The notes below the pieces were generated by a model, which saw only the letters and a program-made list of their open reading frames with translations, was not told the origin of the DNA and ran no database searches. 64,000 bases of DNA, taken from the NCBI GenBank assembly GCA_023213315.1, contig JAKCPI010012695.1:109403-173402 (forward strand). The letters are read 5' to 3'. Numbering within the stretch: position 1 is the first letter of the stretch; each line of letters starts with the position of its first letter. The stretch comes from Euborellia annulipes. Taxonomy: Eukaryota; Arthropoda; Insecta; Dermaptera; Anisolabididae. The translations under genes were made by a program, and so were the position numbers. Shown piece by piece: positions 47,293 to 59,194 of the stretch.

Positions 47293-48059
47293 AGACATTT
47301 TGTGTGATTTCGGGCGCTAGTCAAGGGATTGGTCGGGAAATTGCAATTCAATTTGCTCAGAAATTCGCCATCGGCTCTGAACTGGTCCTTCTGGCCAGGT
47401 CTCAATCAGGTCTGAACAAAACTAAAGAACTAATCTCGGCGATTTGCCCCAAGACCGTCGTGCACGTCTTTCCAATTGACTTGACCCTTTGTGACGTCAA
47501 TCAAATGAAAACGATCCTGGCACAAACGCACTCGTCAACGAAAGCGTTCCAAGTTGGAATGTTGGTGCATAATGTCGGCTCTGTTGGTGACGTTTCTGAA
47601 TTCGCCTCGCAAATGCAAGACGCCAATAAATGGCGAGCTTATTTAGATCTTAATTTAATCTCTGTCACGCTCTTAAATTCAATCTTCATGGAAAAGCTCA
47701 CCGATGAAAAGCAACGTTTTATAATCAACATCACCTCCTTATGCGCGATCCAACCGTTCAAATCGATGGCGTATTATTGTGCAGGCAAAGCAGGCCGTGA
47801 AATGTTCTTTAAAGTTCTAGCCGAAGAGAATCCAGACTGGAATGTCCTCAATTACTCACCAGGGCCGGTACAAACCGAGATGATTGAAACAGTTACAGAA
47901 AATATCGCTGATGCCGATGTTAAAAATACTTTTCAAGAAATGAAAAAATCCGGTTCTATTTTAACAACCAAAAAAACAACCGAGCGATTGATTGAAGTTT
48001 TGACCAATCAAAAATACAAGCCTGGCGATCATGTTGATTATTTCGATGGCAATTTTTAA
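47280..48059 (+). CDS. SPR: Sepiapterin reductase (SPR), intronless, overlapping CCDC32
   Basis: 259 aa, close to the usual 260. It is a short-chain dehydrogenase that makes the last NADPH-dependent reductions in tetrahydrobiopterin synthesis in the cytosol. Visible: cofactor motif GASQGIG at 12-18, D66 (PIDLT), NVGS in place of NNAG at 98-101, catalytic S153 (ITS), Y166 and K170 (YCAGK), YSPGPVQTEM at 192-201, and the pterin-side aspartate region HVDYFD at 251-256. The SPR signature LVHNVGSVGDVS is clear. The ATG at 47280 (CAAAA context) gives the normal N-terminus, and no later in-frame ATG precedes GASQGIG. The start sits 10 nt before the CCDC32 stop, in the +1-shifted frame. The nearest poly-A signal is AATAAA at 48101. 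Confidence 0.94.
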   Translation: MWNLKTFCVISGASQGIGREIAIQFAQKFAIGSELVLLARSQSGLNKTKELISAICPKTVVHVFPIDLTLCDVNQMKTILAQTHSSTKAFQVGMLVHNVGSVGDVSEFASQMQDANKWRAYLDLNLISVTLLNSIFMEKLTDEKQRFIINITSLCAIQPFKSMAYYCAGKAGREMFFKVLAEENPDWNVLNYSPGPVQTEMIETVTENIADADVKNTFQEMKKSGSILTTKKTTERLIEVLTNQKYKPGDHVDYFDGNF

Positions 48060-48100
48060 ACAGATTTATTTTAAAGATTTAAATTCTTGTTTGGGTGCAC

Positions 48101-48106
48101 AATAAA
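48101..48106 (+). terminator. Polyadenylation signal of CCDC32-SPR transcript
   Basis: AATAAA, 42 nt after the SPR stop codon, followed by a GT/T-rich stretch (TGTGATATTATTTTG). It is the first such signal after the CCDC32 and SPR reading frames. Confidence 0.6.
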
Positions 48107-48606
48107 TGTGATATTATTTTGATTTATATTGATTATTGTAAGAAGGTTTTTGCTCTCACTCACTCTTTTTATTATTTTAATTATATTTTATAACAATACA
48201 TTCCAATAAATTTATTTTAATTGTTGTAACTTGATCCTAAAAATAAAATCTATAAATAAATATAAATTTTTTTTTCTTCCCATTTTCCTTAATTAATAAT
48301 TTGGCTAACTATTTAAAATATACTATTTATTTTACTAAATATAAAAGAATGAATTATTTGAAAGTTAAGAATTTTATTTCTTTTTTTAATGAGCCATTAT
48401 ATATATATAATTGCAAAACTGCATTTTTTTGTTTATCCATGCTCTAAATGTTTATCAAATCAAAAAACCTGACATTCTCACTGCTTTAATAAAGAAGGGA
48501 AGAAATTTAAATGTAGTTAAAAAATTTGAGACATGCAAAAAGTCAAAATTATAATATAAAGAAGGACAAAACATTGGGAAATCCAGGTAAGGGTAGTTAG
48601 GTTATT

Positions 48607-48710
48607 GTGACAATATATATATATATAGTGAGGGATTTGAGGATCTATCTTGATTCAAAGTTAAGATCCAAAAAGCATTTTGACTTCATCATGTTTGGTT
48701 TAATTAGGAA
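48607..48710 (+). pseudogene. LINE reverse-transcriptase C-terminal remnant
   Basis: VRDLRIYLDSKLRSKKHFDF resembles the segment after the RT domain of Jockey/CR1-type LINEs (LGVxxDSKLxFxxHI). A (TA)n run lies directly at its 5' side. It is too short to classify further. Confidence 0.5.
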
Positions 48711-48959
48711 AAGAAACTTTGGGAATTATAAAGGACCAGGATGCACAGGCTTTTATCGAGTTTGGGAAGGTTCTTATTCCCCAGGGCGTTCAATCATCTT
48801 TTGTGCTCTTTACTATCTGAGGAAAAAGAGGAAAATTTATCTCTATAGGATGTTGAATGATGTTTGGAGAATACTATTAATTATTTTAATGTCAATAAAT
48901 TACTCCGAGTGAAAAATTCATTCTTATTGATAATGTAATCAATAATTTTTTTTCTCATT

Positions 48960-49070
48960 GTTGTAAAATAAACAAGTTTTATTAAAATTTTTTTCCCCCA
49001 AGTATTTAAATTCATTGACGACTTTAATTTGTTGTTGGCCTAAAAATATTTGCTTTTTTTTTGAGAGCCT
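48960..49070 (-). pseudogene. LINE reverse-transcriptase remnant, minus
   Basis: The minus strand reads IFLGQQQIKVVNEFKYLGEK, like the VxxFKYLG block of LINE RTs. A (TA)n microsatellite interrupts the frame just upstream. Confidence 0.45.
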
Positions 49071-50062
49071 GTTGGCAATATATATATATATATTGTTAAC
49101 AATATTGAGACAAGGCAGATGTCTTTGCAAGGGCTTGAGAAACGCAAATTCTCTTCCTTTTTTCTCTATCAATCTCTTTGTAATTGAAGCAGTCTATAAG
49201 GTAAGGAATTTGTACGTAGAGTATTTTAAAATAAATCAATAAACCGAAACGTATCGGTATTCAAAGGCTTTTAATTTTTGACTTCACCTTCCTTCCAGTA
49301 TAATAAATGAATAAATATACCGGTAGGCCTATGTCTAAAAAGAAATAATCTTATTCCAAATTGTTGTCGACAATGGAGCATTCGGTATTTAGGAATGAGA
49401 TGAAATAAAATTTAGGTTTATCCAATCTAGTGATATATAACATGTTATATATATATATATATAAATTTAAAAAAGGAGACGAAAGAGAAATATACTGTAT
49501 ATATATACCAGAACAAATTAGCCCTGGCACATTCACTAGAATCGAGTATGCCAGGTGTGACTGATTGTTGGAATCTATTGTATTCTTTGCTCGGATTGTT
49601 GAAAATAAATAGGATATTGAAAAGAGAAAATCTTTGTTTTATCGAGTAAATCTCAACAACAAACTCGAAAAAACTTGTCAGAGGCAAACAAAATTAACTG
49701 AATTCGTTTCATCTGCCCTTCCTTTAAATTTTATTTGATGAAAAGATAATTAGCAAAATCTGATATAGAATCCAACGGGAAGTGGGTTCAATCATTTTTG
49801 AATTAAATGAATTTTTGAAATGTTAAATAAACAAACAACGCTTATCATGGTTTCATTACATTTTATCATTCTATAATATTTAGATCGAGAACAAAATTAA
49901 CCAACCCCAAGTGGGGTAAAAATTGGAAAAGTTTATTTATGAAGCACGGTGAAGCTAGCGGCCAATTTCTGGCGGCCGATTTTTAAATGGCAACGTCGCA
50001 TTAACAGACGCGCAGGCCATGTTAACTAATGTTAAAATATTATTTATTACAAATTAATTGAT

Positions 50063-50235
50063 ATCCAGTGGCGTAGCGAGAGGGGGGGCAAGGGGGGTCA
50101 TCATGCCCCCGGGCGCTACTCACAAAGGGGCGCCAAACAAATTCCCAAAACAAAAAATAATTTTAATGTCCGGGAAAAAAATTAAAAAGGTGCGAAAAAT
50201 TTGGTTCCGCAAAAAAAATAAAATTTTTCCGCAGG
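50063..50235 (+). mobile_element. Fragment of a CAGTGGCGTAGCG-ended DNA element
   Basis: It starts CCAGTGGCGTAGCGAGAGGG followed by G-rich and then C-rich tracts, typical of hAT-like ends. The complementary end GCTACGCCACTGG occurs at 60683-60696, not next to it. The interior fades into a family A fragment (about 50240-50350). Confidence 0.55.
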
Positions 50236-50552
50236 AAGAGGGGAAAATTCATAAATCAATTATTTTTTACATGCTCTTTAAAATGTATATTCTCATTTTG
50301 CTCTCAGAATTGTTTGAAGCACACTTTACACCTGTACTTCATAGGAAAGATAGGGGAACCAAATGGCTTAAATAAGAGGATTGCGTCTTTTTCCTTATCC
50401 TTTTCATTCATTGTATATTTCAATATACTGTACAACTATACTGTATAACTATATTAAGGAAAGATAGGAGAAATGGTTGTTTTGGTAACAAAATATAAAT
50501 ATTTTCCTTTGTTTATAACATCTTGAAATATATTTCGACCATAGATCTCAAC

Positions 50553-51009
50553 TAGGGTCCGACCGAAACAAGATTTTCAGCCGAAACCGAAACCGAAACC
50601 GAATATTCGGCCTCAACCTTAGTTTCGGCCGAAACCGTAACCGAAACCGAATATTCGGCCTCAACCTTAGTTTCGGCCGAAACCGAAACCGAAACCGAAT
50701 ATTCGGCCTCAACCTTAGTTTCGGCCGAAACCGTAACCGAAACCGAAACTTGTATTTCCTATAAAAAATTTTTTTTCATTTTACCTTTTTTTTAGGGAGA
50801 CTAAATTTTTTCTCCCTCAAGTGCAAATTATTTGACCTTTTTTTTTTTTTTTGCATGAAAGTCTCATCCCATTTTTTTCAGACTCTGGTTTCGGCCGGCC
50901 GAAAGGTTCGGCCACTTTTTGGCCGAAACCGAAACTACGGCCGAAACCATGATTTTTGGCCGAAACTGGCCGAAACCGTAACCGAAACCGAATATTCGGT
51001 CGGTTCCTA
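50553..51009. mobile_element. TAGG-ended element with CCGAAA arrays and 8-bp TSD
   Basis: Ends TAGGGTCCGACCGAAAC and complement of TAGGAACCGACCGAATATTC. TSD ATCTCAAC at 50545-50552 and 51010-51017. The interior has three near-perfect copies of a unit of about 50-65 bp built from CGAAACCGAAACCGAATATT and GGCCTCAACCTTAGTTTCGG. Same family as 22955-23306. Confidence 0.88.
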
Positions 51010-51022
51010 ATCTCAACACAAA

Positions 51023-51263
51023 CGCCTACGGGCTTGGTCTAATTGGTAGCGTGCCTCCCTTCTATACCGAACGTCGCGGGTTCGGACCCCAGGCAGTCCG
51101 ATGATTTTATTTAACGCCACTTGGATACCACCAAATGGCTCAAATAGAAATGCCCGACCCCCAATAGATATATTAATAATTAACGGTTATCGTCAAAGTC
51201 TTAAATGGCCTAATTTGCCGAAAAGACTGTGTAAATGTGTGTGTGAGGTGAATGTTTAAAAAA
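51023..51263 (+). mobile_element. SINE S1 copy
   Basis: GCCTACGGGCTTGGTCTAAT, B box GCGGGTTCGGACCCCAGG, body and poly-A tail. It directly follows the TSD of the preceding element. Confidence 0.85.
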
Positions 51264-51528
51264 AATAAAAAAAATCTGGTGTGACAAGCACAGCCAAAGT
51301 TAAGAGAATTTTTTTTCTACGAGTCTTTAAAATTCTTTTTAATCTGTCCGAAGATATAATTTTAATTTATTATTTTATTTTCTTAGAAAAGGGGAAGGCG
51401 CTTTGGTCAAGAGCAATAATCAGGGAGGAGGGGGTGGGGAGGCAGCAGACAGGCTCCGCCCTCCCCTCCGTTGCTCGAATTAAGACGTCTAAGAATTTGA
51501 CTATAATCGTTTAATTAATATATCTGTG

Positions 51529-51765
51529 GGGATCGGGCATTTTCTATTTAAGTCATTTAGTGGCATTCAAACGTTAAATAAAATCATCGGACTGCCTGGG
51601 GTCCGAACCTTTACCAACTAGACCAAGCCGTAAGTGTTTGTGTCGAGATATATTTCAAGATGTTTTTAAACATTCACACTTTTTTCTCATTCACACTCAC
51701 ACTCACACTCACCACACATTCACACTGTCTTTCCAGCAGCTCAGGCCGCATATAAGACATTTGGA
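51529..51765 (-). mobile_element. Two SINE S1 fragments, minus
   Basis: 51529-51632 carries the 5' portion (GACTGCCTGGGGTCCGAACC, TAGACCAAGCC) and 51660-51765 the 3' portion (TTCACACTCACACTCAC tract, CAGGCCGCATATAAGACATT). Their order is the reverse of one intact minus copy, so two events or a rearrangement are needed. Confidence 0.7.
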
Positions 51766-51779
51766 CCTTGTTATTTATG

Positions 51780-52336
51780 AATTATATATATTAGGGTCAG
51801 AACAAGATGTTGTTAACTTTATAAACAAAGGAAAATATTTATATTTTACATTACCACTTAGCAACCATTTCTCGTATCTTCCCTATGAAATACAAGAGTA
51901 AAGTGTGCTTCAAACAATTTTGAGGGCAAAACGAGAATATACATTTTGAAAGAGCATCTAAAAAATAATTGATTTTTGAATTTTAATGAAAATCATTAGA
52001 GCAGTGCGAAAATCGAAAAAAACTGAAAAAGTACATCGGTAAAGTACTAGTACTCTTTGGCCGATTTTGATTAAAGCCCACCGGTCAGGGGGTGTTTAAC
52101 TTAAATATAAAATTTCACCCTCTTAGCTCAATTCCTTCATGCTTAAAATTGAAAACACACACACACCCACCCACCACCCTACAGACAGACAGACCATGTC
52201 GCGAAAGTACATTTTGGATTCAGGGGACCTCAAAACGTGAAGATCCATCAAAAAATCTCGACATCGAATTTTTGACATGGGCTCAATACTTTCTCTCTAT
52301 ATATATATTACATATATACATAAGGTAAGAGAAAGT
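51780..52336 (+). repeat. Family A repeat copy
   Basis: Body from AAAATATTTATATTTTACAT through AAAGTACTAGTACTCTTTGG, (CA)/(CCCA) tract and CAGACAGACCATGTCGCGAA to the ACTTTCTCTC/(TA)n/GTAAGAGAAAGTA hairpin. Confidence 0.83.
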
Positions 52337-54599
52337 AAAGCAGTGGTTTATGAATTTGGAATGGAAAGTGTTTTAAAGCAATCAGGGTGATTTACCGCAG
52401 CGCAGTATATGTAGGAATGATAAAGAAAAAATAAATGGTGAAATCTTTAGCTGGTAATTCTTTCTAACCCATGTATATTCATTCGAAGAAGATTAAAACG
52501 ATCATTGAAATCTGAATATTTTTACATTAATATAAGATTTCTTTTAAAAGCTCAATAATTTACGGGTAAATTAGCGCTCTAAAGGTTTGCACCCGGTCCA
52601 TACAGAGCCAAACTTTCTCAAGAAACAAAAAAAAAGATTTCATTTCATATCCATATCAAGGAATTGGATGAAATTTGCTCAATCCTCTTCTTTTTGTAAG
52701 AAAATTCAACTTTAAATTTTTGAGGCATATTAATTTATTTACCAAATCGTTGTTATACACAACCAAAAATGTCTAAGATCCCTTTAATTAACAATATTTA
52801 GCAACATTTTATAGCCATTTTTAGAATTAAATTTTATAAAATTTGAGTATAAACAGATGAAACCAATCAATTTGCCAATTATTTTAACTAATGGGAAGAG
52901 CATCAAATTTTTTTTCCAATTCGATCGGCGCCTAGAGACCAGGCAGGGAGACTCGCGTAACTCTTGTCTAAGCCTTTCGTCTAGCGCGAGATCGCTTTTC
53001 AAAAAATCGCTAAATCTCTCTTATTTATTCACGGATTTGAGGCAAAATGCAAAACTGGTCTCTTGAATCAATTATAAAGCCATAGGAATTTTTTTATTTA
53101 GCTACGCCCACATAAAATGAGGGTTTATTGATGACACCACGACTTCTAACGTCAACTCCCGCCTTTATTTTCTAATTTATTGTTTTTTAATTAAATAAAC
53201 ACATTTAGGGCTTGATATCGATTGAATAAATTAAAATATAAAATATTCTAACTAAAACAATCCATTTTCGGCCAAGGAATGTCCTAAAAATAATAAAAAA
53301 ATCGATTTTAATTTATTTTGACAGATGAATTTTTTTTTCTTTTTCAAAAATAATAAAAAAAAACTATTCAATATATAGAAATAGTGAATAGTGCATTAGA
53401 ATCAGCACTAAATCCTGAATCTTACACATTTATGTCAATTACTAGTTTGCTCTATTTAATAAGAGAGAGTCACATCTATGTTTGCTTGAATTTTCGTAAA
53501 TTTGCTAAAAACTAAAAAAGATATAAAATTGGTGTTTATTGATTCGTTATCTGCATTAAATACAGAATTTATTCGATATCTTAAATGTCTTCTACCCTTT
53601 ATGTTTAATGATATTAAGCCTCCTCAAATTTTGTATCGTTTTTTGAGTATAACTCGAAAAATAATTGAGATACAAAAATAACAAAAGTAGATTCTTAATC
53701 CTCATCAAATCCCCCAATTTTCTGCGTATTTTATTTAATAAATTAAAACCTTCTAATCATTGATCTTTTTGATAAATAAAAAATAAATTTTCTTAGAGTC
53801 TTTGGCAAAGACCTTCAGATAAATTCCGCCTTTGCAAAAACTTCCGTTTAATATTGAAAATTAATATTAAATCTATTTAGTTATTATTTAAGAAAAACTG
53901 TGTTGGTTGATGTCATATTTTTTATTTTTTTTTTTATTTTTTTTTTATCCAAAAATTGGGTGCTTATTTAATAATTCAATTTTTTTTTTTTATTATCATG
54001 GCAGTAAGAGATAGAGCGAAAGGGAAGGTGGAACGTCACCTCCGCTCCTCTTCGACTTGAGCAAAGATCGAATAATATTTCCGATCGTTGTTTTAATTTA
54101 ATAATAGAAGCTTCGGAATTTCAAATGCTTTGATTCCTTTGTTAGCATCTTGTTGAACGACTTGCCGCCAGAGTGCAGCACCAAATGGCAAATATTTGGA
54201 TAACTTGAGCGAGTTGCTCTACATATCAATTTGTTTTTAAAATATATTTCCAAAGATTATTAGACAAAATATAGGGTAAGTATAAAGTAAAAGTAATCGG
54301 GGCTTCTTTTTTAATAATTTTTAATTATTATAAAAAAAAATTTTTTTCTAACATTATAAATTCCTGAATGACCTGAAGTGAGCGTATAAAAATGTCAAGT
54401 TTATGAATGTGCTCCAATATATTCATAGGCGCCGGAACTGGGGGGCAAGGGTAGCATTGCCCCCCCTGGCATCCTACAGGGGGGGGCAGAGGGGGGCAAA
54501 ATTTCTTCTTTTATTTCATTTATTATTAAAAATGATATATTTTTACTTTTGAAAAATAAAATATTCTAAATTAAAAGAGTAAGAAATTCATTTTTTTCC

Positions 54600-56640
54600 A
54601 AATTTTTCCAAAAAATAAAATATACAAAATAAAAAAAAAAATAAAATAAAAAATACAAAGTGTCTAATGACATAAACATATGGAATCGATATAAGCAAAT
54701 AAGAAATAAAGTGGTTAATGATATTAAAAGCGCTAAAGATCGATATTTCTATGAAATTATTGATAAAAATAGGACAAATAGTCGGGAGATGTGGAAGAAT
54801 ATGCAAGTGTTTTTACCTAACAATAAAAAGAGTGTTTTCGAAAGACATGTCGTGTTTTGTGGCATATCTGTGGATGATAGTTCGGAAATAGCTGATTGTT
54901 TCAATAAATACTTTGTTTCAAGTATAGACGGAATTATTAATAAAATTAATGAAGATAGAATGGGCTTGAATATTTCTTATTCTTGGATGGAAGCCTTCAA
55001 CGGACCGGACCGGGTGAGCTTTCTAGTTTTGAAAAATTAGATATAAAATCATTGAAAAGAATAACTAGAAATTTAAAAAATACCGGAGGATGTAATGATG
55101 GACTAACGACTTCCATAATTCAGGATTCTATTGATATTATAGCCAATAGATTCCTGGATGTAATAAATGCATCACTCTCCCAGGGTCACTTTCCCGAAGA
55201 GTGGAAGACATCATTGGTGGTGCCAGTGCCAAAGGTTGGTAGGACTGTTAAATGTGAAGAATTCCGACCTATAAATACCATACCAGTATATGAAAAAATT
55301 TTGGAGATAAGTGTAAAGGAACAATTGGTGAATTATTGTGAAAAATACAAAATGCTAACAGATAGGCAGTCTGGTTTTCGGAGTGGACATTCTTGTGAGA
55401 GCGCAATATTGAAGATAACCGATGATTGGCTCCATGAGGTGGAAAGCGGTAAAACTATACTTGCAGTGTTTTTAGATTATAAAAGAGCATTTGAAACTGT
55501 CAATAGAAGTATATTATTGAATAAACTACAAAAGTACGGCTTAAAGGGAAAAGTATTGGATTGGTTTAGGTCATACCTTGATAATAGATATCAGATTGTT
55601 AAGTATGAAGATTGTTATTCCGCGAGAGCTAGAATTGAGCATGGAGTTCCTCAGGGAACTGTATTGGGTCCGATCTTATTTCTATTGTATGTAAATGATA
55701 TAGTGGATTGCCTAGAAAATTGTGAAATTAACTTGTTCGCTGATGACACTATGTTGTATATAAGCGGTTATGATATCGATGAGATGGTGGAAAAAATGAC
55801 CAAAGATTTGTTAAACATTTATAATTATTTATGTGTGAATGATTTATTGGTTAATGCTGAGAAATGTAAATGTATGATTATAAATAGTAAGAATGAAAAT
55901 GTTAGGGATATTTATTTGAATGATTTTAAACTTGAGAAAGTTGAAAAAATGAAATACCTGGGTGTCATTTTGGACAATAAGTTGAATTTTAAAAGTCACG
56001 GAAAATATATCCTTAATAAGATCTCAAAAAAGGTGTATTTTATGAGAAGAGTTGGCAAAAATTTGTCACTATCCACTAAATTATTATTGTATAAATCCTT
56101 GATAGATCCGCATTTAGATTTCTGCAGTACATTTTTGAATAGCCTACCTAATTTTATGTTAAATGATATCCAAAAAAAAACAGAATATATGTATGAGGTT
56201 TATTTTGAAATGTAATAAATATACAAAAATAAATAATATGTTAAAAGTTCTTGAGATACTTGATGTTAAAGAAAAAATATATTTTAATCGGATGATATTA
56301 ATTTTTAAGATTGTTAACGATTTAACTCCTGTGTATCTAAAGAATAGAATAAAAAAGTATGATGTAAATTATAATTTGAGAGATACTGAAAAATTGTATA
56401 TAAGCAAATGTAAATCTAATAAAAGATATAAAACATTATTTTATGCGGGTCTATCTGAATATAACAAGTTGCCAACTGAAATTAAAAAAATTGTAAATAA
56501 TGTAAATCAATTTAAAAATGCACTTAAGAAACATATTATAAACAATAGAAGGGACTGATTGTGGATTTTTAGTGTAATTGATTAATTGATGTTATGTCTT
56601 GTAAAATATTGTTTATCAATAAACTCATTATATTATATTA
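54600..56640 (+). mobile_element. Truncated non-LTR retrotransposon (Jockey/CR1-like)
   Basis: Reverse-transcriptase region in three frames (54660-55040, 54983-56215, 56163-56558) with a 3' AATAAA near 56619. No endonuclease domain is present, so it is 5'-truncated. It lies inside a GGCGCCGGAAC-framed G/C-tract element. Confidence 0.88.
54660..56558 (+). pseudogene. LINE reverse transcriptase, two frameshifts
   Basis: The first piece holds the pre-RT region (EMWKNMQVFLPNNKKSVFE). The middle piece holds the RT core: PVPKVG, EEFRPINTIPVYEKILE, DRQSGFRSGHSCESAI, DYKRAFETVN, HGVPQGTVLGPILF, catalytic FADDT and KYLGVILDNKLNF. The last piece carries the C-terminal region (NNMLKVLEILDVKEK). Breaks lie near 55000 and in an A run at 56172-56180. 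The catalytic aspartates are intact, so decay is recent or one shift is a sequencing slip in the homopolymer. Confidence 0.9.
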
Positions 56641-56989
56641 AATTTTTGAAAAATCACTACCAAATTTTTTAAAATTTTAATTTTATTAAAATTGTGATTT
56701 TATTTAAAATTTTTAAAGTTTTATAGTAGATTTGTTTTTGTTTTATATATTTAAACATATTAAATTATTTTAAGTTTTCTAAAAAAAAATTTTTTGCCCC
56801 CCTGATTCAAATTCGTTCCGGCGCCCCTTGTAACAAATCCCTATAGGAAATTAACATTGTTCCTATGCGAAGATAAGGTGGAAAGGGAATTTAAAAAAGG
56901 ACGTAGAGAGAGAGAAGATAATGTTTGCAAGTGTGAGAGAGAGATATATGTTTTCTCCGAAACAATTAAGACATGGTAAATTTAAATAA

Positions 56990-57538
56990 TCAATTGATGT
57001 AATTAATTTATAAGTATGGGAAAATATTTATATTTTGTTACCATGGCAACCATTTTCTCCTATCTTTCCTATGAAGCACAAGAGTAAAGTGTGCTTCAAA
57101 CAATTTTGAGGGCAAAACGAGAATATACATTTGAAAGAGCATCTAATAAATAATTGATTTTTGAATTTTAATCAAAATCGTTAGAGCGAATTTTGAGAAA
57201 ATCGAAAAAAACTGAAAAAGTACATCAGTAAAGTACTAGTACTCTTTGGCCGATTTTGATTAAAAGCTTATTTTTCCGGTCCCGGGGGGTGTTTAACTTA
57301 AATATAAAATTTCAGCCCCGTAGCTCAATTCCTTCATGCTTAAAATTGAACACACACACACCCACCCACCCACCCGACACACACACAGACAGACCATGTC
57401 GCGAAAACCACTTTTTTGGATTCAGGGGACCTCAAAACGTGAAGATCCATCAAAATCTCGACATCGAATTTTTGACATGAATCCAATACTTTCTCTCTAT
57501 ATATATATTACATATATACATAGGTAAGAGAAAGTAAT
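56990..57538 (+). repeat. Family A repeat copy
   Basis: From TATAAGTATGGGAAAATATT through ACCATGGCAACCATTTTCTC, the standard body and a CACACCCACCCACCC tract to the end hairpin ACTTTCTCTC/(TA)n/GGTAAGAGAAAGTA. Small ORFs over it are repeat-borne. Confidence 0.86.
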
Positions 57539-58009
57539 TAACACTAAAAACAATTAAATAAACAATTAAACAAATTTCGAGCAAAAATTAAGCATTGAAT
57601 TCGGTCAATGGTGGTGCCTAATTTCACAGTGATCTTTTAAATAAATAGACTATAATAAAGACTAATTTAATTGCGAATTTAGAATTTTTTGAATTCCTAA
57701 AAAAAAAAAAACTCAAAAATTTGAGTTTATTAAATGTTTTACTTTCTCTTACCTATATATATATATTATTATATACGTAAGAGAAAGTTGTGTGCTATGA
57801 GACCAAGATTTTTTTATAAGATATATTACTAAACATAGAGAAAACAAAAGTTAATTTTCTTTACTTCTCGAATAAAAAAATGTGAAAAATTCAACTGAAG
57901 ACGACACAAGAAAAGAAATTCCTTATTTAGACTAATTGAAAATTGTTTAAAAAAATGTCATCTTTTAATTGGACGAATTTTTTTTGTAACTTATCCCTCT
58001 TAAGATTAA

Positions 58010-58698
58010 ATGTATTAAACTTCATTTTTACCTTCGGTAATCGAAAGTTGTGTACTGTGCTTGTCACACCAGATTTTTTGTGTCGAGATGTATTTAGTTC
58101 CCGGCAGTAGGGAATATTTGAATTCAGATGTAAAAATTTATAAGTATGGGAAAATATTTATATTTTGTTACCATGGCAATCATTTCTCCTATCTTTTCTA
58201 TGGAGTGCAAGAGTAAAGTGGTCTTCAAACAATTTTGAGGGCAAAACGAGAATATACATTTGAAAGAGCATCTAAAAAATAATTGATTTTTGAATTTTAA
58301 TCAAAATCGTTAGAGCAAATTTTGAGAAAATCGAAAAAAAACTGAAAAAAGTACATCAGTAAAGTACTAGTACCCTTTGGCCGATTTTGATTAAAAGCTT
58401 ATTTTTCCGGTCCCGGGGGTGTTTAACTTATATATAAAATTTCAGCCTCATAGCTCAATTCCTTCATGCTTAAAAGTGAACACAGACACACACACACACC
58501 CACACCCCACCCACCCACCCACCCACCCACCCACCCACCCACCCACAGACAGACCATGTCGCGAAAACCACTTTTTTGGATTCAGGGGACCTCAAAACGT
58601 GAAGATCCATCAAAATCTCGACATCGAATTTTTGACATGAAACCAATACTTTCTCTCTATATATATATTACATATATACATAGGTAAGAGAAAGTAAA
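58010..58698 (+). repeat. Family A repeat, near-complete copy
   Basis: Starts with the terminal segment TACCTTCGGTAATCGAAAGT and CACACCAGATTTTTTGTGTC, then the full body, a (CCCA)n array of about 60 bp, and the other end hairpin. Best plus-strand copy for defining the family. A stub of the same terminal hairpin occurs at 57739-57790. Confidence 0.86.
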
Positions 58699-59194
58699 AA
58701 AAAACACCCTCAATTGTTATTATAAGAAAATTTCATTGTTTAGATATAAAAAGATACAACAAAACCTCGAATAGTACGGTTAATAGGTTCATTCGTTTTG
58801 CCTGCCTATTTGAAACCAGTCTAGGAACTAAGGCTCGATAATTGACTTTAATTTTTTTTTTAATTTTTAGTTTAAAATTTATGTATTCATGATGTTTTAT
58901 TTATATTATGATTTTGAAAAAAACTTATTGGAGAAGTTCAATCCAGATTATGCGAGGTATTGTTGTTTAATTAAAGAATTAAAAAAAACTCACCAAAGTG
59001 AAAGAAATTTTTAATTTAGTCATTTTTGCAAATGGATTGGATAAAATCTTGCAGCATTTTAAATAGACTGAATTAAATCACGCCTTTATGTTCACCTTCA
59101 AGAGCTAAGCCAAAATAAATTTACCCGAGATTTATATGTTAAGATTACCTTATCTTTTGTTTGAATTTTTTTACATTTGATATTATTTTTTTTA

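Larger units (their letters stand above)
54429..56831. mobile_element. Candidate TIR element (GGCGCCGGAAC ends) hosting a LINE
   Basis: GGCGCCGGAAC at 54429 and its complement GTTCCGGCGCC at 56814-56824 frame the LINE. G/C homopolymer tracts (GGGGGGCAAGG, TTGCCCCCC) lie just inside both ends. No target duplication was seen, so the boundary is tentative. Confidence 0.5.

Noticed and set aside
57256..58687. ORFs rich in HTHTHPP/THPPTHPP
   Set aside because: They are the (CA)/(CCCA) tract of repeat family A read in frame, and the same peptides recur wherever the repeat lies.
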